NCBI RefSeq assembly: GCF_003696315.1
Contig: NZ_RFFN01000002.1
Coordinates: forward strand, 149,597 to 213,596
Reading direction: 5' to 3'
Length of the DNA stretch: 64,000 bases
DNA from: Pseudomonas songnenensis
Lineage (GTDB): Bacteria > Pseudomonadota > Gammaproteobacteria > Pseudomonadales > Pseudomonadaceae
The notes under the pieces are model-generated. The model was not told the origin of the DNA and ran no database searches. It was given only the letters and a program-made list of their open reading frames with translations. Both the position numbers and the translations under genes were made by a program. Shown here piece after piece: positions 29,596-39,297 of the stretch (positions within the stretch are counted from its first letter, which is position 1; every line of letters begins with the position of its first letter).

Positions 29596-30045
29596 ATGAG
29601 TTGGGACCAGCCACAAGCATTCATCATCGATCTGCAGGTACAGGCCGAGCACATCGACGAACTCGGGCATGCCAACAATGCGGTCTACGTGACCTGGCTC
29701 GAGCGCTGTGCCTGGCAGCACTCGCAAAGTCTCGGGCTTGGCATCGAGGACTACCATCGTCTTGATCGCGCCATGGCGGTGCTACGGCACGAGATCGATT
29801 ATCTGGCCGCGGCCTATGAGCGTGACGCGTTGCAGCTCGGAACCTGGATATCCGAGTCGGATCAGCGGCTGAAGATGAAACGTAATTTTCAGCTGATCAG
29901 ACCTGCCGATGGTGCCACCCTGTTGCGGGCGCAGACCACCTTCGTCTGTATCGAGCTCTCCAGCGGGAAACCCAAGCGCATGCCGCCGGAGTTCGTCGAG
30001 GGCTACGGCAAGGCGCTGTTGCAGCCGTACCCGCTGGAGCTGTAA
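29596..30045 (+). CDS. Hotdog-fold acyl-CoA thioesterase (YbgC/FcbC type)
   Basis: A 149-residue single hotdog domain. The segment ELGHANNAVYVTWLERCAW (residues about 22-40) is the 4-hydroxybenzoyl-CoA thioesterase-like active site, although the usual Asp of the H-x-D-x-x-G-H-V-NN pattern appears as Glu-Leu-Gly-His. It should hydrolyse an acyl-CoA or acyl-ACP; the natural substrate is unknown. ATG 29596 has GAGG upstream. It is between the tRNA array and a convergent small-protein gene. Confidence 0.85.
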   Translation: MSWDQPQAFIIDLQVQAEHIDELGHANNAVYVTWLERCAWQHSQSLGLGIEDYHRLDRAMAVLRHEIDYLAAAYERDALQLGTWISESDQRLKMKRNFQLIRPADGATLLRAQTTFVCIELSSGKPKRMPPEFVEGYGKALLQPYPLEL

Positions 30046-30060
30046 CTGGCTGGGAGTGGA

Positions 30061-30312
30061 CTAGCCGCGCTGCTCGGGTTTCATTACGTCGCTCTCGCGG
30101 CGTTTTTCGGCGTCCTCGCGCCAGTCGTCCTGCACTTCTTCCTTCATTCTTTGCTTGTCGCCAGCATTGTTCTCGCGTACTTGATCGTCGCCGGTCTTTT
30201 CCTGCTGGATATTGGTGCCTTGCGGCTGGGTATTCATCTGGTCCTGATCAGCCATCGCTGCTGCGGAAAAAAGACCGCTTAGGACGATTGCGCCTGCATA
30301 CAAGATTTTCAT
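30061..30312 (-). CDS. Small exported hydrophilic protein, unknown function
   Basis: An 83-residue protein with a signal peptide (MKILYAGAIVLSGLFSAAAMA) and a mature part of about 62 residues rich in Gln, Asp, Glu, Arg and Lys, probably disordered, with no cysteine. ATG 30312 has CGGAGG seven bases upstream, so it is very likely translated. It is transcribed divergently from dinB. I do not recognise a family beyond pseudomonad-type hypothetical periplasmic proteins. Confidence 0.75.
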   Translation of the reverse strand: MKILYAGAIVLSGLFSAAAMADQDQMNTQPQGTNIQQEKTGDDQVRENNAGDKQRMKEEVQDDWREDAEKRRESDVMKPEQRG

Positions 30313-30411
30313 CTGAACCTCCGACTATCGGGGCGGTAAAGGACTTACCATCTGAATAACCGACCCGTCGCGCTGAAGATTCGTTCACTCCTGTCCGGTG
30401 CACTGTTTTTC

Positions 30412-31476
30412 GTGAGTCAGCCCAACCTGCGCAAGATCATCCATATCGATTGCGATTGTTTCTATGCCGCAATCGAGATGCGCGACGACCCAAGCCTGGC
30501 TCGGCGACCTATTGCGGTGGGTGGTGCCGCGGATCGGCGCGGTGTGATCGCTACGTGCAATTACGAAGCGCGCGCATATGGAGTGCGTTCGGCCATGGCC
30601 TCCGGGCACGCGTTGAAGCTATGCCCGGATCTGCTGATTCTGCGTCCGCGAATGGAGGCTTATCGGGAAGCGTCGCGCGAGATTCAGAACATCTTTCGCA
30701 CCTATACCGAGCTGATCGAGCCGCTGTCGCTGGATGAGGCCTACCTGGATGTGACGGCCTGCGAACATTTCTCCGGCAGCGCCACGCGTATCGCCGAGGA
30801 CATCCGTCGGCGAGTCTGGCAGCAGCTGCGGATTACGGTCTCGGCGGGCGTCGCGCCGAACAAGTTTCTCGCCAAGATCGCCAGTGAATGGAACAAGCCC
30901 GACGGCCTGTTTGTCATTACGCCGGCTCAGGTCGACGAATTCGTGCAGGAGCTTGAGGTCAAGCGCCTGCACGGAGTGGGACGCGTCACGGCGGAGAAAC
31001 TCGCGCGGCTGGGCATTCACACCTGTAACGACCTGCGAGAGTGGGGCAGGCTGGCGTTGGTTCGCGAGTTTGGTGCCTTCGGCGAGCGGCTATGGGGGCT
31101 GGCGCGGGGCATTGACGAGCGCCCGGTGCAGGTCGAGAGTCGCCGGCAATCGGTCAGTGTCGAGCAGACCTATGATCGTGATCTGCCCGACCTCGCCGCT
31201 TGCCTGGAGCGGCTACCTGAGCTGCTTCAACAGCTTGCTACTCGCATGGCCCGGCTCGACAGTAGCTATCGGCCCGGCAAGCCGTTCGTGAAGCTGAAAT
31301 TCCACGACTTCACCCAGACCACGCTGGAGCAGGCTGGCGCCGGGCTCGAGCTTGATGACTATTCGGACCTGCTTGCCATTGCTTTCTCCCGCGGCGCCAG
31401 ACCGGTTCGGTTGATCGGCGTCGGCGTGCGGCTGGTCGATTTGCGTGGCGGTTTCGAGCAGTTGCGGCTGTTCTGA
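30412..31476 (+). CDS. dinB: DNA polymerase IV (Y family)
   Basis: A 354-residue translesion polymerase. Catalytic acidic residues are in HIDCDCFYAAIE (about 11-22) and SLDEAYLDV (about 106-114); the helix-hairpin-helix region LHGVGRVTAEKLARLGI and the little-finger domain (SVEQTYDRDL) follow. The start is a GTG at 30412 giving MSQPNLRKIIHIDCD, with no good ribosome site, which suits a low-abundance protein. The usual C-terminal beta-clamp contact is short (FEQLRLF at the end). No LexA box was found in the 99 bases upstream. Confidence 0.95.
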   Translation: MSQPNLRKIIHIDCDCFYAAIEMRDDPSLARRPIAVGGAADRRGVIATCNYEARAYGVRSAMASGHALKLCPDLLILRPRMEAYREASREIQNIFRTYTELIEPLSLDEAYLDVTACEHFSGSATRIAEDIRRRVWQQLRITVSAGVAPNKFLAKIASEWNKPDGLFVITPAQVDEFVQELEVKRLHGVGRVTAEKLARLGIHTCNDLREWGRLALVREFGAFGERLWGLARGIDERPVQVESRRQSVSVEQTYDRDLPDLAACLERLPELLQQLATRMARLDSSYRPGKPFVKLKFHDFTQTTLEQAGAGLELDDYSDLLAIAFSRGARPVRLIGVGVRLVDLRGGFEQLRLF

Positions 31477-31508
31477 CGTCTATGTCGGCGTCGCCGTTGG
31501 TAGCGGGT

Positions 31509-31537
31509 ACGCAGCCGCTCTGCGGAAGCGGCTGCGT
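31509..31537 (+). terminator. Terminator hairpin of dinB
   Basis: ACGCAGCCGC (31509-31518) pairs perfectly with GCGGCTGCGT (31528-31537), followed by ttggttg. Confidence 0.7.
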
Positions 31538-31592
31538 TTGGTTGCGGATAAAAGAGGGGAATCCCTGGCCTGCCTGTACCAGGGTCCCCGAA

Positions 31593-31628
31593 ACTGGTTG
31601 ATCCAGTCTATGCACTGGATATGCCAGT
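31593..31628. repeat. Two identical ACTGG-N5-CCAGT palindromes 21 bp apart
   Basis: ACTGG-ttgat-CCAGT at 31593-31607 and ACTGG-atatg-CCAGT at 31614-31628. Centres are 31600 and 31621, i.e. two helical turns. The whole block is also one larger hairpin, GAAACTGG (31590-31597) to CCAGTTTC (31624-31631) enclosing ATCCAGT/ACTGGAT. Confidence 0.9.
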
Positions 31629-31806
31629 TTCGTTAAAAAGGAGCTGCGCGGAGACGCTGCAAACGGAGGTGCCCCGGAAAACAAGGGTTTGCTTGTAGCC
31701 TGACAGCCCTGACGGCTGAACGCAGGGGCTGCAGGCGTGCAGCGTGCGCTCAGCGGCCGCCTGATAGCTGTGCGTAGTGTCTGTTGCTTGCGCACATTTG
31801 GCGCAA

Positions 31807-32208
31807 CTACTCCTGTTCGGGCCAGAGCCGTAGCGCGCTGCCTTCGGCGGGCCAAAGTCGCAGCTGGTCGATATTGGAAACATCCCAGCGCTCGACCCGG
31901 TTGAGCAGATCAAGGAATGCGTGCTCCTGCTCCATGATCTCTTCCGGGCAGAGCTTGCGTGTGCTGCCCAGATTGCTGAAACGGATCTGCTGACCGTTCT
32001 GCTCGTAGCTGCCGAACCAGTGATTGCAGCCGGCATTGCCGTAGGCGCGTCCTTCACTGAGCGTGAGCGACACTGCAGTGCGACCAACCACCGGCTCGTC
32101 ACCGATCCACTCGGCGATGTAGGTGACGTCTCGCTGAAGCTCCAATGGCTCCGTTGCACAACCGGCCAGGCCGATGGCTACGACCAAGGGCAACATACGC
32201 AAAGTCAT
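31807..32208 (-). CDS. META-domain lipoprotein
   Basis: A 133-residue protein with a lipoprotein signal (lipobox IGLAGC, Cys17) and one META/HslJ-like domain. The family-typical GRAYGNAGCNHWFGSYEQNG stretch and the following C (KLCPEEIMEQEHAFL) are visible. HslJ-type proteins are linked to novobiocin resistance and heat-shock response in E. coli, with no known activity. Its ATG overlaps the stop of the upstream zinc-ribbon gene by 4 bases, so the two are translated together. Confidence 0.85.
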   Translation of the reverse strand: MTLRMLPLVVAIGLAGCATEPLELQRDVTYIAEWIGDEPVVGRTAVSLTLSEGRAYGNAGCNHWFGSYEQNGQQIRFSNLGSTRKLCPEEIMEQEHAFLDLLNRVERWDVSNIDQLRLWPAEGSALRLWPEQE

Positions 32209-32645
32209 GCCTGTTTCTCCTTCTGACAGCTAGGGCAGAGGTGTTGGCCATCTGCGCCAGACCAACCCAATTCGGTGATACGGGCCTGCGCGGCGGGCTT
32301 GCGGGCCGTTTCGCCCAGCTTGGCGTCTACCGCAAATTCGAAGTCCAGCTGCTTGCCGCAGCTGTCGCAAGCGACCTGCCAGTTGAGGATTTCAAGCTCT
32401 CGGAATACCGGTCCGCTTGCCACGGCCATCCACTGCCCCGGTGGATTGATGAGGTGGCGTACCTTTTCGACGGTGAGGCGCTGCGATAAATCGCGGCTGC
32501 CCTTGAGCGTGACGATCAGTACATCGCCGCTGCGGATCGAGCCGCCATTGCCGGTGACCTGGTAGCGGCCAGGCGCCAGTGCACGGCATTCGGTAAGGGT
32601 GTGAGCGGGGTTGAGCAGGGTGTAGCGGAAATCGTGTTCGGCCAT
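32205..32645 (-). CDS. Conserved hypothetical protein with C-terminal zinc ribbon
   Basis: A 146-residue protein without a signal peptide. The first 80 residues form a beta-rich segment of unknown type (GRYQVTGNGGSIRSGDVLIVTLKG); the C-terminal part carries CDSCGK and, about 40 residues later, CPSCQK, two CxxC pairs that probably bind zinc. It is translationally coupled to the META lipoprotein gene. I do not recognise a named function. Confidence 0.75.
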   Translation of the reverse strand: MAEHDFRYTLLNPAHTLTECRALAPGRYQVTGNGGSIRSGDVLIVTLKGSRDLSQRLTVEKVRHLINPPGQWMAVASGPVFRELEILNWQVACDSCGKQLDFEFAVDAKLGETARKPAAQARITELGWSGADGQHLCPSCQKEKQA

Positions 32646-32740
32646 GACTCGTGATCGACGATGAATATGCGCGCAATGCTAGCACGCGCCCCGGCGGCAG
32701 GCGTGCCGCCGGGACGAATCACGGACGAGCAGCCGGTTGG

Positions 32741-33547
32741 TTATTGCGCCTGGGCGGTTGCAGGTTTGCCAAAAGTGTCTTCGAAGAAGCGCTGCATATC
32801 ACGCCAGGAGCGTTCGTCCGCAGCTTTCTGATAGGCGACGTCGAGGCCGTTCTTCTGATGAGCGTCGGCGCCCGGATTGGTGAAACCGTGCTTGGCACCG
32901 GGCAGGCTGACGAACTGGTAGTCGGCACCGGCCTTGACCATCTCGACGTTCAACGCGGCGATGTCGTCGGTGCTGATCATGCTGTCCTCGCTGCCATGCT
33001 CGACCAGCACGCGCGCCTTGACGCTGCCGGGAGCGGCGCGGGTTTCGGTGGCCAGCGCGCCGTGGAAGCTGACCACACCGTCCAGCGGTACGCCCTGGCG
33101 CGCCATATCCAGCACGACCTTGCCGCCGAAGCAGTAGCCTACCGCGCCGAGTCTGGCGGTATCGGTCTGTGCCTGTTCCTTGAGCAGGTCGAGGCCGGCG
33201 TTGAAGCGACCCTTTGCGGCGTCCGCGTCCTTCAGGGCGGCTTGCATGAAGCTCATGGCATCTTTTGGATGCTCGGTGTTCTTGCCTTCGCCATACATGT
33301 CGATGGCCAGAGCGCTGTAGCCCAGCTCGGCGAGGTCGCGAGCGCGCTGCTTGGCATAGTCGTTCAGGCCCCACCACTCGTGCACCACGATAATGCCCGG
33401 GCGTTTGCCTTCGATGGCGTCGTCGTAGGCGTAGTAGCCGATCATCTCGGTGCCGTCGGCAGCGGTGTAGGGGATTTCCTGCGTCTGAATCTCGGCATTC
33501 GCAGTGACACTGGCAGCCATGAGCAGGCCGAACAGGCAGTGGCGCAT
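32741..33547 (-). CDS. Exported dienelactone hydrolase family protein
   Basis: A 268-residue alpha/beta hydrolase with an apparent signal peptide (MRHCLFGLLMAASVTANA). The nucleophile is Cys139 in GYCFGGK, as in dienelactone hydrolase; the acid and base are likely Asp188 (GSEDSMIS) and His220 (GAKHGFT). HEWWGLNDY near residue 56 is the oxyanion-side motif of the family. Periplasmic location separates it from the chloroaromatic ClcD enzymes, and its substrate is unknown. AAGGAG precedes ATG 33547. Confidence 0.88.
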   Translation of the reverse strand: MRHCLFGLLMAASVTANAEIQTQEIPYTAADGTEMIGYYAYDDAIEGKRPGIIVVHEWWGLNDYAKQRARDLAELGYSALAIDMYGEGKNTEHPKDAMSFMQAALKDADAAKGRFNAGLDLLKEQAQTDTARLGAVGYCFGGKVVLDMARQGVPLDGVVSFHGALATETRAAPGSVKARVLVEHGSEDSMISTDDIAALNVEMVKAGADYQFVSLPGAKHGFTNPGADAHQKNGLDVAYQKAADERSWRDMQRFFEDTFGKPATAQAQ

Positions 33548-33680
33548 CGTGAGGTCTCCTTGACGGGGCAATACGGCGTGAGTAAGCGGAGGGAAAAGCA
33601 TAGCGGGTTCTTCGACTGCCGGGGCGGGGCAGGGGTTCGCCGGGAGCCTGCGGACGGCTGGCTACGCACGTCGGCGGGAA

Positions 33681-33709
33681 AATAAAAAGCCCCGCCAGGA
33701 GGCGGGGCT
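33681..33709 (-). terminator. Terminator of the bra/liv transport operon
   Basis: On the minus strand AGCCCCGCC (33701-33709 arm) and GGCGGGGCT (33688-33696 arm) form a 9-bp stem followed by TTTTTATT; it lies about 20 bases after the braG stop. Confidence 0.88.
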
Positions 33710-33731
33710 CGGTGCAGACGCAGGACCTGGT

Positions 33732-34433
33732 TCAGCCTCCCAGATAAGCGTCACGGACCTTCGGATCGGTCAGCAGATCCTGACCGCTGCCCTGCATGAC
33801 GATGTGACCGTTCTCCAGCACGTAGCCACGATCGGCCAGCTTGAGCGCCTGGTTGGCGTTCTGCTCGACCAGAAAGACCGTCACGCCATCCTCACGCAGC
33901 TGCTCGATGATCTCGAAGATCTGCTGGATGATGATCGGCGCCAGACCGAGCGACGGCTCGTCGAGCAGCAGCAGCTTGGGTTTGCTCATCAGTGCGCGCG
34001 CGATGGCGAGCATCTGCTGCTCGCCGCCGGACATGGTGCCACCGCGTTGCTGGTAGCGCTCCTTGAGCCGCGGGAACAGGCCGAGCACCTTGTCCAGTTG
34101 CTCCTGGAAGTCCGTCTTGCCAGTAAAGAAACCGCCCATGGACAGGTTCTCTTCCACCGTCAGACGAGCAAAGATCCGCCGTCCTTCGGGCACCACGGCG
34201 ATGGCCTTGCGCATGATGTCGCAGGTCTGCAGGCCGACCAGCTCTTCACCCTGGAAGCGAATGCTGCCGCTGGCCGCCTGCGGCGAGCCGCAGAGGGTCA
34301 TCAGCAACGTCGATTTACCCGCACCGTTGGCGCCGATCAGGGTGACGATCTCGCCTTGTTCCACTTGCACGTTGATGTCATGCAAGGCCTGGATCTTGCC
34401 GTAGAAGGTCGAGACGTTTTCGAAAGTCAGCAT
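33732..34433 (-). CDS. braG: Branched-chain amino acid ABC transporter ATP-binding protein
   Basis: A 233-residue LivF/BraG ATPase: Walker A GANGAGKSTLL (34-44), signature MSGGEQQMLAIARAL, Walker B LLLLDEPSLGL and the switch His replaced by the family-typical FLVEQNANQAL. Together with BraF it powers uptake of leucine, isoleucine and valine. It is the last gene of the operon, two bases after braF, and is followed by a clear terminator. Confidence 0.95.
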   Translation of the reverse strand: MLTFENVSTFYGKIQALHDINVQVEQGEIVTLIGANGAGKSTLLMTLCGSPQAASGSIRFQGEELVGLQTCDIMRKAIAVVPEGRRIFARLTVEENLSMGGFFTGKTDFQEQLDKVLGLFPRLKERYQQRGGTMSGGEQQMLAIARALMSKPKLLLLDEPSLGLAPIIIQQIFEIIEQLREDGVTVFLVEQNANQALKLADRGYVLENGHIVMQGSGQDLLTDPKVRDAYLGG

Positions 34434-34435
34434 GC

Positions 34436-35203
34436 TTACGCCTCCCCCAGGTAGGCTTTGATCACGTCCGGATTGTTGCGCACCTGTTCGGGCGAACCAT
34501 CGGCCAGCGGCGTGCCCTGGTTGATCACGTAGATGTGGTCGGAAATGCTCATGACCAGCTTCATGTCGTGTTCGATCAGCAGCACCGTGACCCCATGTTC
34601 GTCACGCAGCATGGCGATCAGCGCCTTGAGATCCTCGGTTTCCTTAGGGTTGAGGCCCGCCGCCGGCTCGTCGAGCATGAGGATGCGCGGACGCGTCATC
34701 ATGCAGCGGGCGATCTCCAGGCGGCGCTGCTGGCCGTAGGCGAGGGTTCCAGCCGGGCGGTTGGCCACATCGGTCAGATTCACCTGCTCCAGCCAGTGCG
34801 CAGCAAAGTCCATCGCCGCGCGCTCGCTCTTGCGAAACCCCGGGGTCTTCAGGAGACCGGCGAGGAAGTTGGTGTTCAGATGGCGATGCTGTGCCACCAG
34901 CAGGTTTTCCACCGCCGTCATGTCCTTGAACAGGCGGACATTCTGGAAGGTGCGTACCACGCCCTGGCGAGCGATCTTGTGGCCCGGCAGGCCATGGATC
35001 GGCGTACCGTCGAGGAGGATTTCTCCGGCGGTCGGCTGGTAGAAACCGGTCAGGCAGTTGAATACCGTGGTCTTGCCGGCGCCGTTGGGGCCGATCATCG
35101 AGACCACTTGTTTGTCATGTACCGTCAGCCCCACCTCGTTGACGGCCAGCAGGCCGCCAAAGCGCATCATCAGGCCGCGTACTTCTAGAATCGGGCGGCT
35201 CAT
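34436..35203 (-). CDS. braF: Branched-chain amino acid ABC transporter ATP-binding protein
   Basis: A 255-residue LivG/BraF ATPase with Walker [17 protein letters not shown] (about 37-52), signature [15 protein letters not shown] (a variant LSGGQ as usual for LivG), Walker [14 protein letters not shown] and [10 protein letters not shown]. Its ATG overlaps the braE stop (ATGA). It pairs with BraG on the cytoplasmic face of the BraD-BraE channel. Confidence 0.95.
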   Translation of the reverse strand: MSRPILEVRGLMMRFGGLLAVNEVGLTVHDKQVVSMIGPNGAGKTTVFNCLTGFYQPTAGEILLDGTPIHGLPGHKIARQGVVRTFQNVRLFKDMTAVENLLVAQHRHLNTNFLAGLLKTPGFRKSERAAMDFAAHWLEQVNLTDVANRPAGTLAYGQQRRLEIARCMMTRPRILMLDEPAAGLNPKETEDLKALIAMLRDEHGVTVLLIEHDMKLVMSISDHIYVINQGTPLADGSPEQVRNNPDVIKAYLGEA

Positions 35204-36452
35204 TGCTTCAGCTCCAGGTGTGGGCGCTGCATCGGCAGCAGACCTTGCGGGCGCCAGATCATCATCAGCACCATCAGGGCGCCGAACATCAACATGCGGT
35301 ATTCACTGAACTCACGCATCAGCTCGGGCAGCAGGATCATCACGATTGCCGCCAGGATCACCCCAAGCTGCGAGCCCATGCCACCGAGCACCACGATGGC
35401 GAGGATGATCGCCGACTCGATAAAGGTGAAGGATTCCGGCGATACCAGTCCCTGACGCGCGGCGAAGAAGCTGCCGGCGAAGCCGGCGAAGGTCGCGCCG
35501 AGGGTGAACGCGGAAAGCTTGATCACCGTCGGGTTCATGCCCAGCGCGCGGCAGGCGATCTCGTCTTCGCGCAGGGCTTCCCAGGCGCGGCCGATCGGCA
35601 TGCGCAGCAGCCGGTTGATCACGAACAGGGTCAGCAGCACCAGCAGCAGGGCGATGAGGTAGAGGAAGATCACCTTGTTCACCGAGTTGTAGGCCACGCC
35701 GAAGTACTCGTGGAACGTCTGCATGCCTTCGGCGGCACGGCGGTCGAAGGACAGGCCGAACAGGGTCGGTTTGTCGATCCCGCTGATGCCGTTCGGGCCG
35801 CCGGTCACGCTGGTCATGTTGCGCAGCAGGATGCGAATGATCTCGCCGAACCCGAGGGTCACGATGGCCAGGTAATCACCGCGCAAGCGCAACACCGGGA
35901 AGCCCAGCAGGAAGCCGAACAGCGCCGCCATCGCGCCGGCAATGGGCAAGGCGGTCCAGAAACCCACACCGTAGTAGTGCGAGAGCAGTGCATAGGTGTA
36001 GGCACCCACGGCGTAGAAGCCGACGTAGCCCAGGTCGAGCAGGCCGGCCAGACCGACCACGATGTTCAGGCCGAGGCCGAGCATCACGTAGATCAGGATC
36101 AGCGTGGCGATGTCCACGGCGCCACGCGAACCGTAGAACGGCCAGGCCAGCGCAACCAGTACCAGCGCCAGGATGATCCAGCGTTGGGTCGAGGGCAGCG
36201 TGAGGAAGTTGCCGGCGCCGGCAGGCACGGTTGGCAAGCTGGGGCTCGCGGCCCAGCCAGCGGCCAGGTGCGTGCGGAACAGCTGCCAGACGAACATGGC
36301 AACCGCGCAGGCGGCAATGATCCAGAAGGTACCGATATCGGCGCCATGCACTTCGACGCGGATGCCGACGGTGGTGAGCTTCAGGCCGAACACCGGCACC
36401 GCCACGGCGATGACCAGCAGGGCGCTGAAGAAGGCTGTACGGAGATTGCCCC

Positions 36453-36456
<4 letters not shown>
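35200..36456 (-). CDS. braE: Branched-chain amino acid ABC transporter permease
   Basis: A 418-residue LivM-type permease. The first 100 or so residues are an extra N-terminal hydrophobic module (DUF3382) usual in the pseudomonad BraE; the remainder has about eight helices and the EAA-like cytoplasmic loop ([29 protein letters not shown] cut by this entry to its key residues ALREDE-ARALG). It overlaps braD at the ATGA junction. Confidence 0.94.
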
Positions 36457-37376
<920 letters not shown>

Positions 37377-37591
37377 CACTGCTCTCCCGAAGTCCCTGCA
37401 ATTCCATTCCGCTCCGGCTGCGCTGCCCACTTCGAACACACCGCCCCTCCTGGCGCGGTGCCACTGCGGTACGGTGCCTTGCGGATCACACACGGCACCG
37501 GTTCGAGGCGGGCCTGCTGTTCAGACCGCTCGTCGGATTACAGGTACGGCAAGGCGGCCCGATGCTTGTGGCGGGGCCGCCTGCTAAAACA

Positions 37592-37615
37592 AAGCCCACA
37601 AGCGAGTGTGGGCTT
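37592..37615 (-). terminator. Attenuating hairpin between braC and braD
   Basis: AAGCCCACA (37592-37600) pairs with TGTGGGCTT (37607-37615), followed on the minus strand by TTGTTTT. A second stem, AGGCGGCCC (37552-37560)/GGGCCGCCT (37574-37582), follows. Both lie in the braC-braD spacer and would favour higher binding-protein mRNA. Confidence 0.75.
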
Positions 37616-37632
37616 CGTCAGGCTGATGGAAA

Positions 37633-38751
37633 TTACTTGGCTTCGGTCTTGGTGCCGTCCTGGTGCCATTCGTAGACGACAAAATTGAAGTCCTTCAGAT
37701 CACCCTTCTCGTCGAACGAGAGCATGCCGGTCGGGGTGTCGAAGGTATTGCTGCGCAGCGCTTCGGCGACCTTGTCGGTGTCGGTGCTGCCAGCTTTTTC
37801 GATGCCTTCGGCGATGACCTGCACCGCAGCGTAGGCCGGGAACACGAACGGGCCGCTCGGGTCCTGTTTCTTGGCCTTGAAGCCGTCAACCAGTTCCTTG
37901 TTGCGCGGGTCCTGGTCGAAGGATTTCGGCAGCGTCACGTACATGCCTTCGGAGGCCGGGCCGGCGATGGCGGAGATTTCCGAGTTGCCGACGCCTTCCG
38001 GGCCCATGAAGCGCACGTTCAGGCCTTTTTCCTTGGACTGACGCAGCAGCAGGCCCAGTTCCGGGTGATAGCCGCCGTAGTAGACGAAGTCCACGCCTTC
38101 GCGCTTGAGTTTGGCGATCAGCGAGGAGAAGTCCTTGTCGCCGGCATTGATGCCTTCGAACAGGCCGACCTTGATGTTCTTGCCTTCCAGGGTCTGCTTG
38201 ACCGCAGTGGCGATGCCTTCGCCGTACTGCTGCTTGTCATGGATGACAGCAACGTTCTTCGGTTTGACGTGGTCGGCGATGAAGTTGCCGGCAGTCGGGC
38301 CCTGCAGGCTGTCGAGGCCGATGGTGCGGAAGATCAGTTCATAACCGCGGGAGGTGATGTCCGGGCTGGTGGACGCCGCGGTGATCATCAGGATGCCTTC
38401 GTCCTCGTAGATGTCGGACGCTGGCTGAGTGGAGCTGGAGCAGAGGTGGCCGACCACGAACTTGACGTTGTCGTTGACGATCTTGTTGGCAACCGCCACG
38501 GCCTGTTTCGGATCGCAGGCGTCGTCGTAGCGGACGCCCTTCAGTTGCGCGCCGTTCACCCCGCCGGCCTTGTTGATCTGCTCGATGGCCATTTCGGCCC
38601 CGATGAACTGCATGTCCCCGTACTGCGCCACCGGCCCGGTTACCGGCCCTGCCAATCCGATGCGGATCGTATCGGCGGCCAGGCTGTAGCTGGCTGCGCC
38701 GGTCAGTGCCATTGCCAGGAAAATTTTCGAAAGACGCTGGTTGGTCTTCAT
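37633..38751 (-). CDS. braC: Periplasmic branched-chain amino acid binding protein
   Basis: A 372-residue protein with a signal peptide (MKTNQRLSKIFLAMALTGAASYSLA) and the type I periplasmic-binding fold. The two ligand-binding cysteine positions of LivJ/BraC (DDACDPKQA and GHLCSSSTQP, residues about 77 and 103, a conserved disulfide) and the TAASTSPDIT ligand loop are present. It delivers leucine, isoleucine, valine and probably alanine/threonine to BraDEFG. It is the first gene of the operon; its leader holds a hairpin at 38791-38833. Confidence 0.95.
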   Translation of the reverse strand: MKTNQRLSKIFLAMALTGAASYSLAADTIRIGLAGPVTGPVAQYGDMQFIGAEMAIEQINKAGGVNGAQLKGVRYDDACDPKQAVAVANKIVNDNVKFVVGHLCSSSTQPASDIYEDEGILMITAASTSPDITSRGYELIFRTIGLDSLQGPTAGNFIADHVKPKNVAVIHDKQQYGEGIATAVKQTLEGKNIKVGLFEGINAGDKDFSSLIAKLKREGVDFVYYGGYHPELGLLLRQSKEKGLNVRFMGPEGVGNSEISAIAGPASEGMYVTLPKSFDQDPRNKELVDGFKAKKQDPSGPFVFPAYAAVQVIAEGIEKAGSTDTDKVAEALRSNTFDTPTGMLSFDEKGDLKDFNFVVYEWHQDGTKTEAK

Positions 38752-38790
38752 AAGTGCTCCACTTGCATCGTTATTGTTTGAATCCTGCGG

Positions 38791-38833
38791 GCCGGAGCGC
38801 CGTTAAGAGGCGAACATCCCGAAACGCTCCGGC
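38791..38833 (-). other. Hairpin upstream of braC
   Basis: GCCGGAGCG (38791-38799) pairs with CGCTCCGGC (38825-38833), 9 bp with a 25-base loop, 40-80 bases before the braC start. Role unknown; it may be in the 5' leader. Confidence 0.5.
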
Positions 38834-38950
38834 AACTGTACCGGCACAGTGTAGAAGTGTCTCCTTCGTTTGCACAGCCGGCAGATTCAACCGTTTGATG
38901 GGAATCGGGGCGCGGGTATCATTGCGCCCTTTTCGTATCTGGTGAGTCCC

Positions 38951-39268
38951 ATGGCCGACGACGCAAGCACTCTTTATGCCAAGCTGCTGGGCGAAACTGC
39001 AGCGATAACCTGGCAGGAACTGCAGCCATTCTTCGCTCGTGGTGCGCTGCTACAGGTGGCGGGGGATGCCGATCTGGTCGAGGTGGCGGTTGCGGTAGCC
39101 GAGGACGATCAGACCAAGGTGGCCGCCTGGCTGACCGGCGGGCAGCTGGCGAAGATGCCTGCCGAGCAGGCGCAGGACTGGCTGGAGCGTGCCCCCGACC
39201 TGTGGGCTGTGGTGGTCGCCCCCTGGGTGTTGGTGCAGGAGCGTGAACAGCAGCCTGTGGTGCACTGA
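38951..39268 (+). CDS. DUF2288 family protein
   Basis: A 105-residue soluble, acidic, helical protein beginning MADDASTLYAKLLGETAAITWQ (first residues only). The ITWQELQPFFARGAL and VVVAPWVLVQERE segments are typical of DUF2288. No signal peptide, no cysteine, no known function. ATG 38951 has GGTGAG upstream. It is transcribed alone, divergent from braC and convergent with the oxyanion transporter genes. Confidence 0.82.
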   Translation: MADDASTLYAKLLGETAAITWQELQPFFARGALLQVAGDADLVEVAVAVAEDDQTKVAAWLTGGQLAKMPAEQAQDWLERAPDLWAVVVAPWVLVQEREQQPVVH

Positions 39269-39297
39269 AACGGGGCGTTTTGCGCAATGAGCTTCGA

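Larger units (their letters stand above)
31477..31806. other. 330-bp gene-free stretch between convergent dinB and the META lipoprotein gene
   Basis: It contains the dinB terminator (31509-31537), the tandem palindromes at 31593-31628, an AAAAAGGAG ribosome-site-like motif at 31635-31643 with no convincing frame behind it, and GC-rich sequence to 31800. No protein or known RNA was recognised. Confidence 0.6.

Noticed and set aside
30313..30411. LexA/SOS box before dinB, and likewise before uvrB (24573-24868)
   Set aside because: I looked for CTGT-N8-ACAG; only half-sites are present.
31590..31640. Integron attC site
   Set aside because: The hairpin is suggestive, but GTTRRRY/RYYYAAC core sites and a cassette gene are missing.
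31635..31800. Small gene behind the AAAAAGGAG motif
   Set aside because: No start codon at suitable spacing leads to a frame of useful length with coding character.
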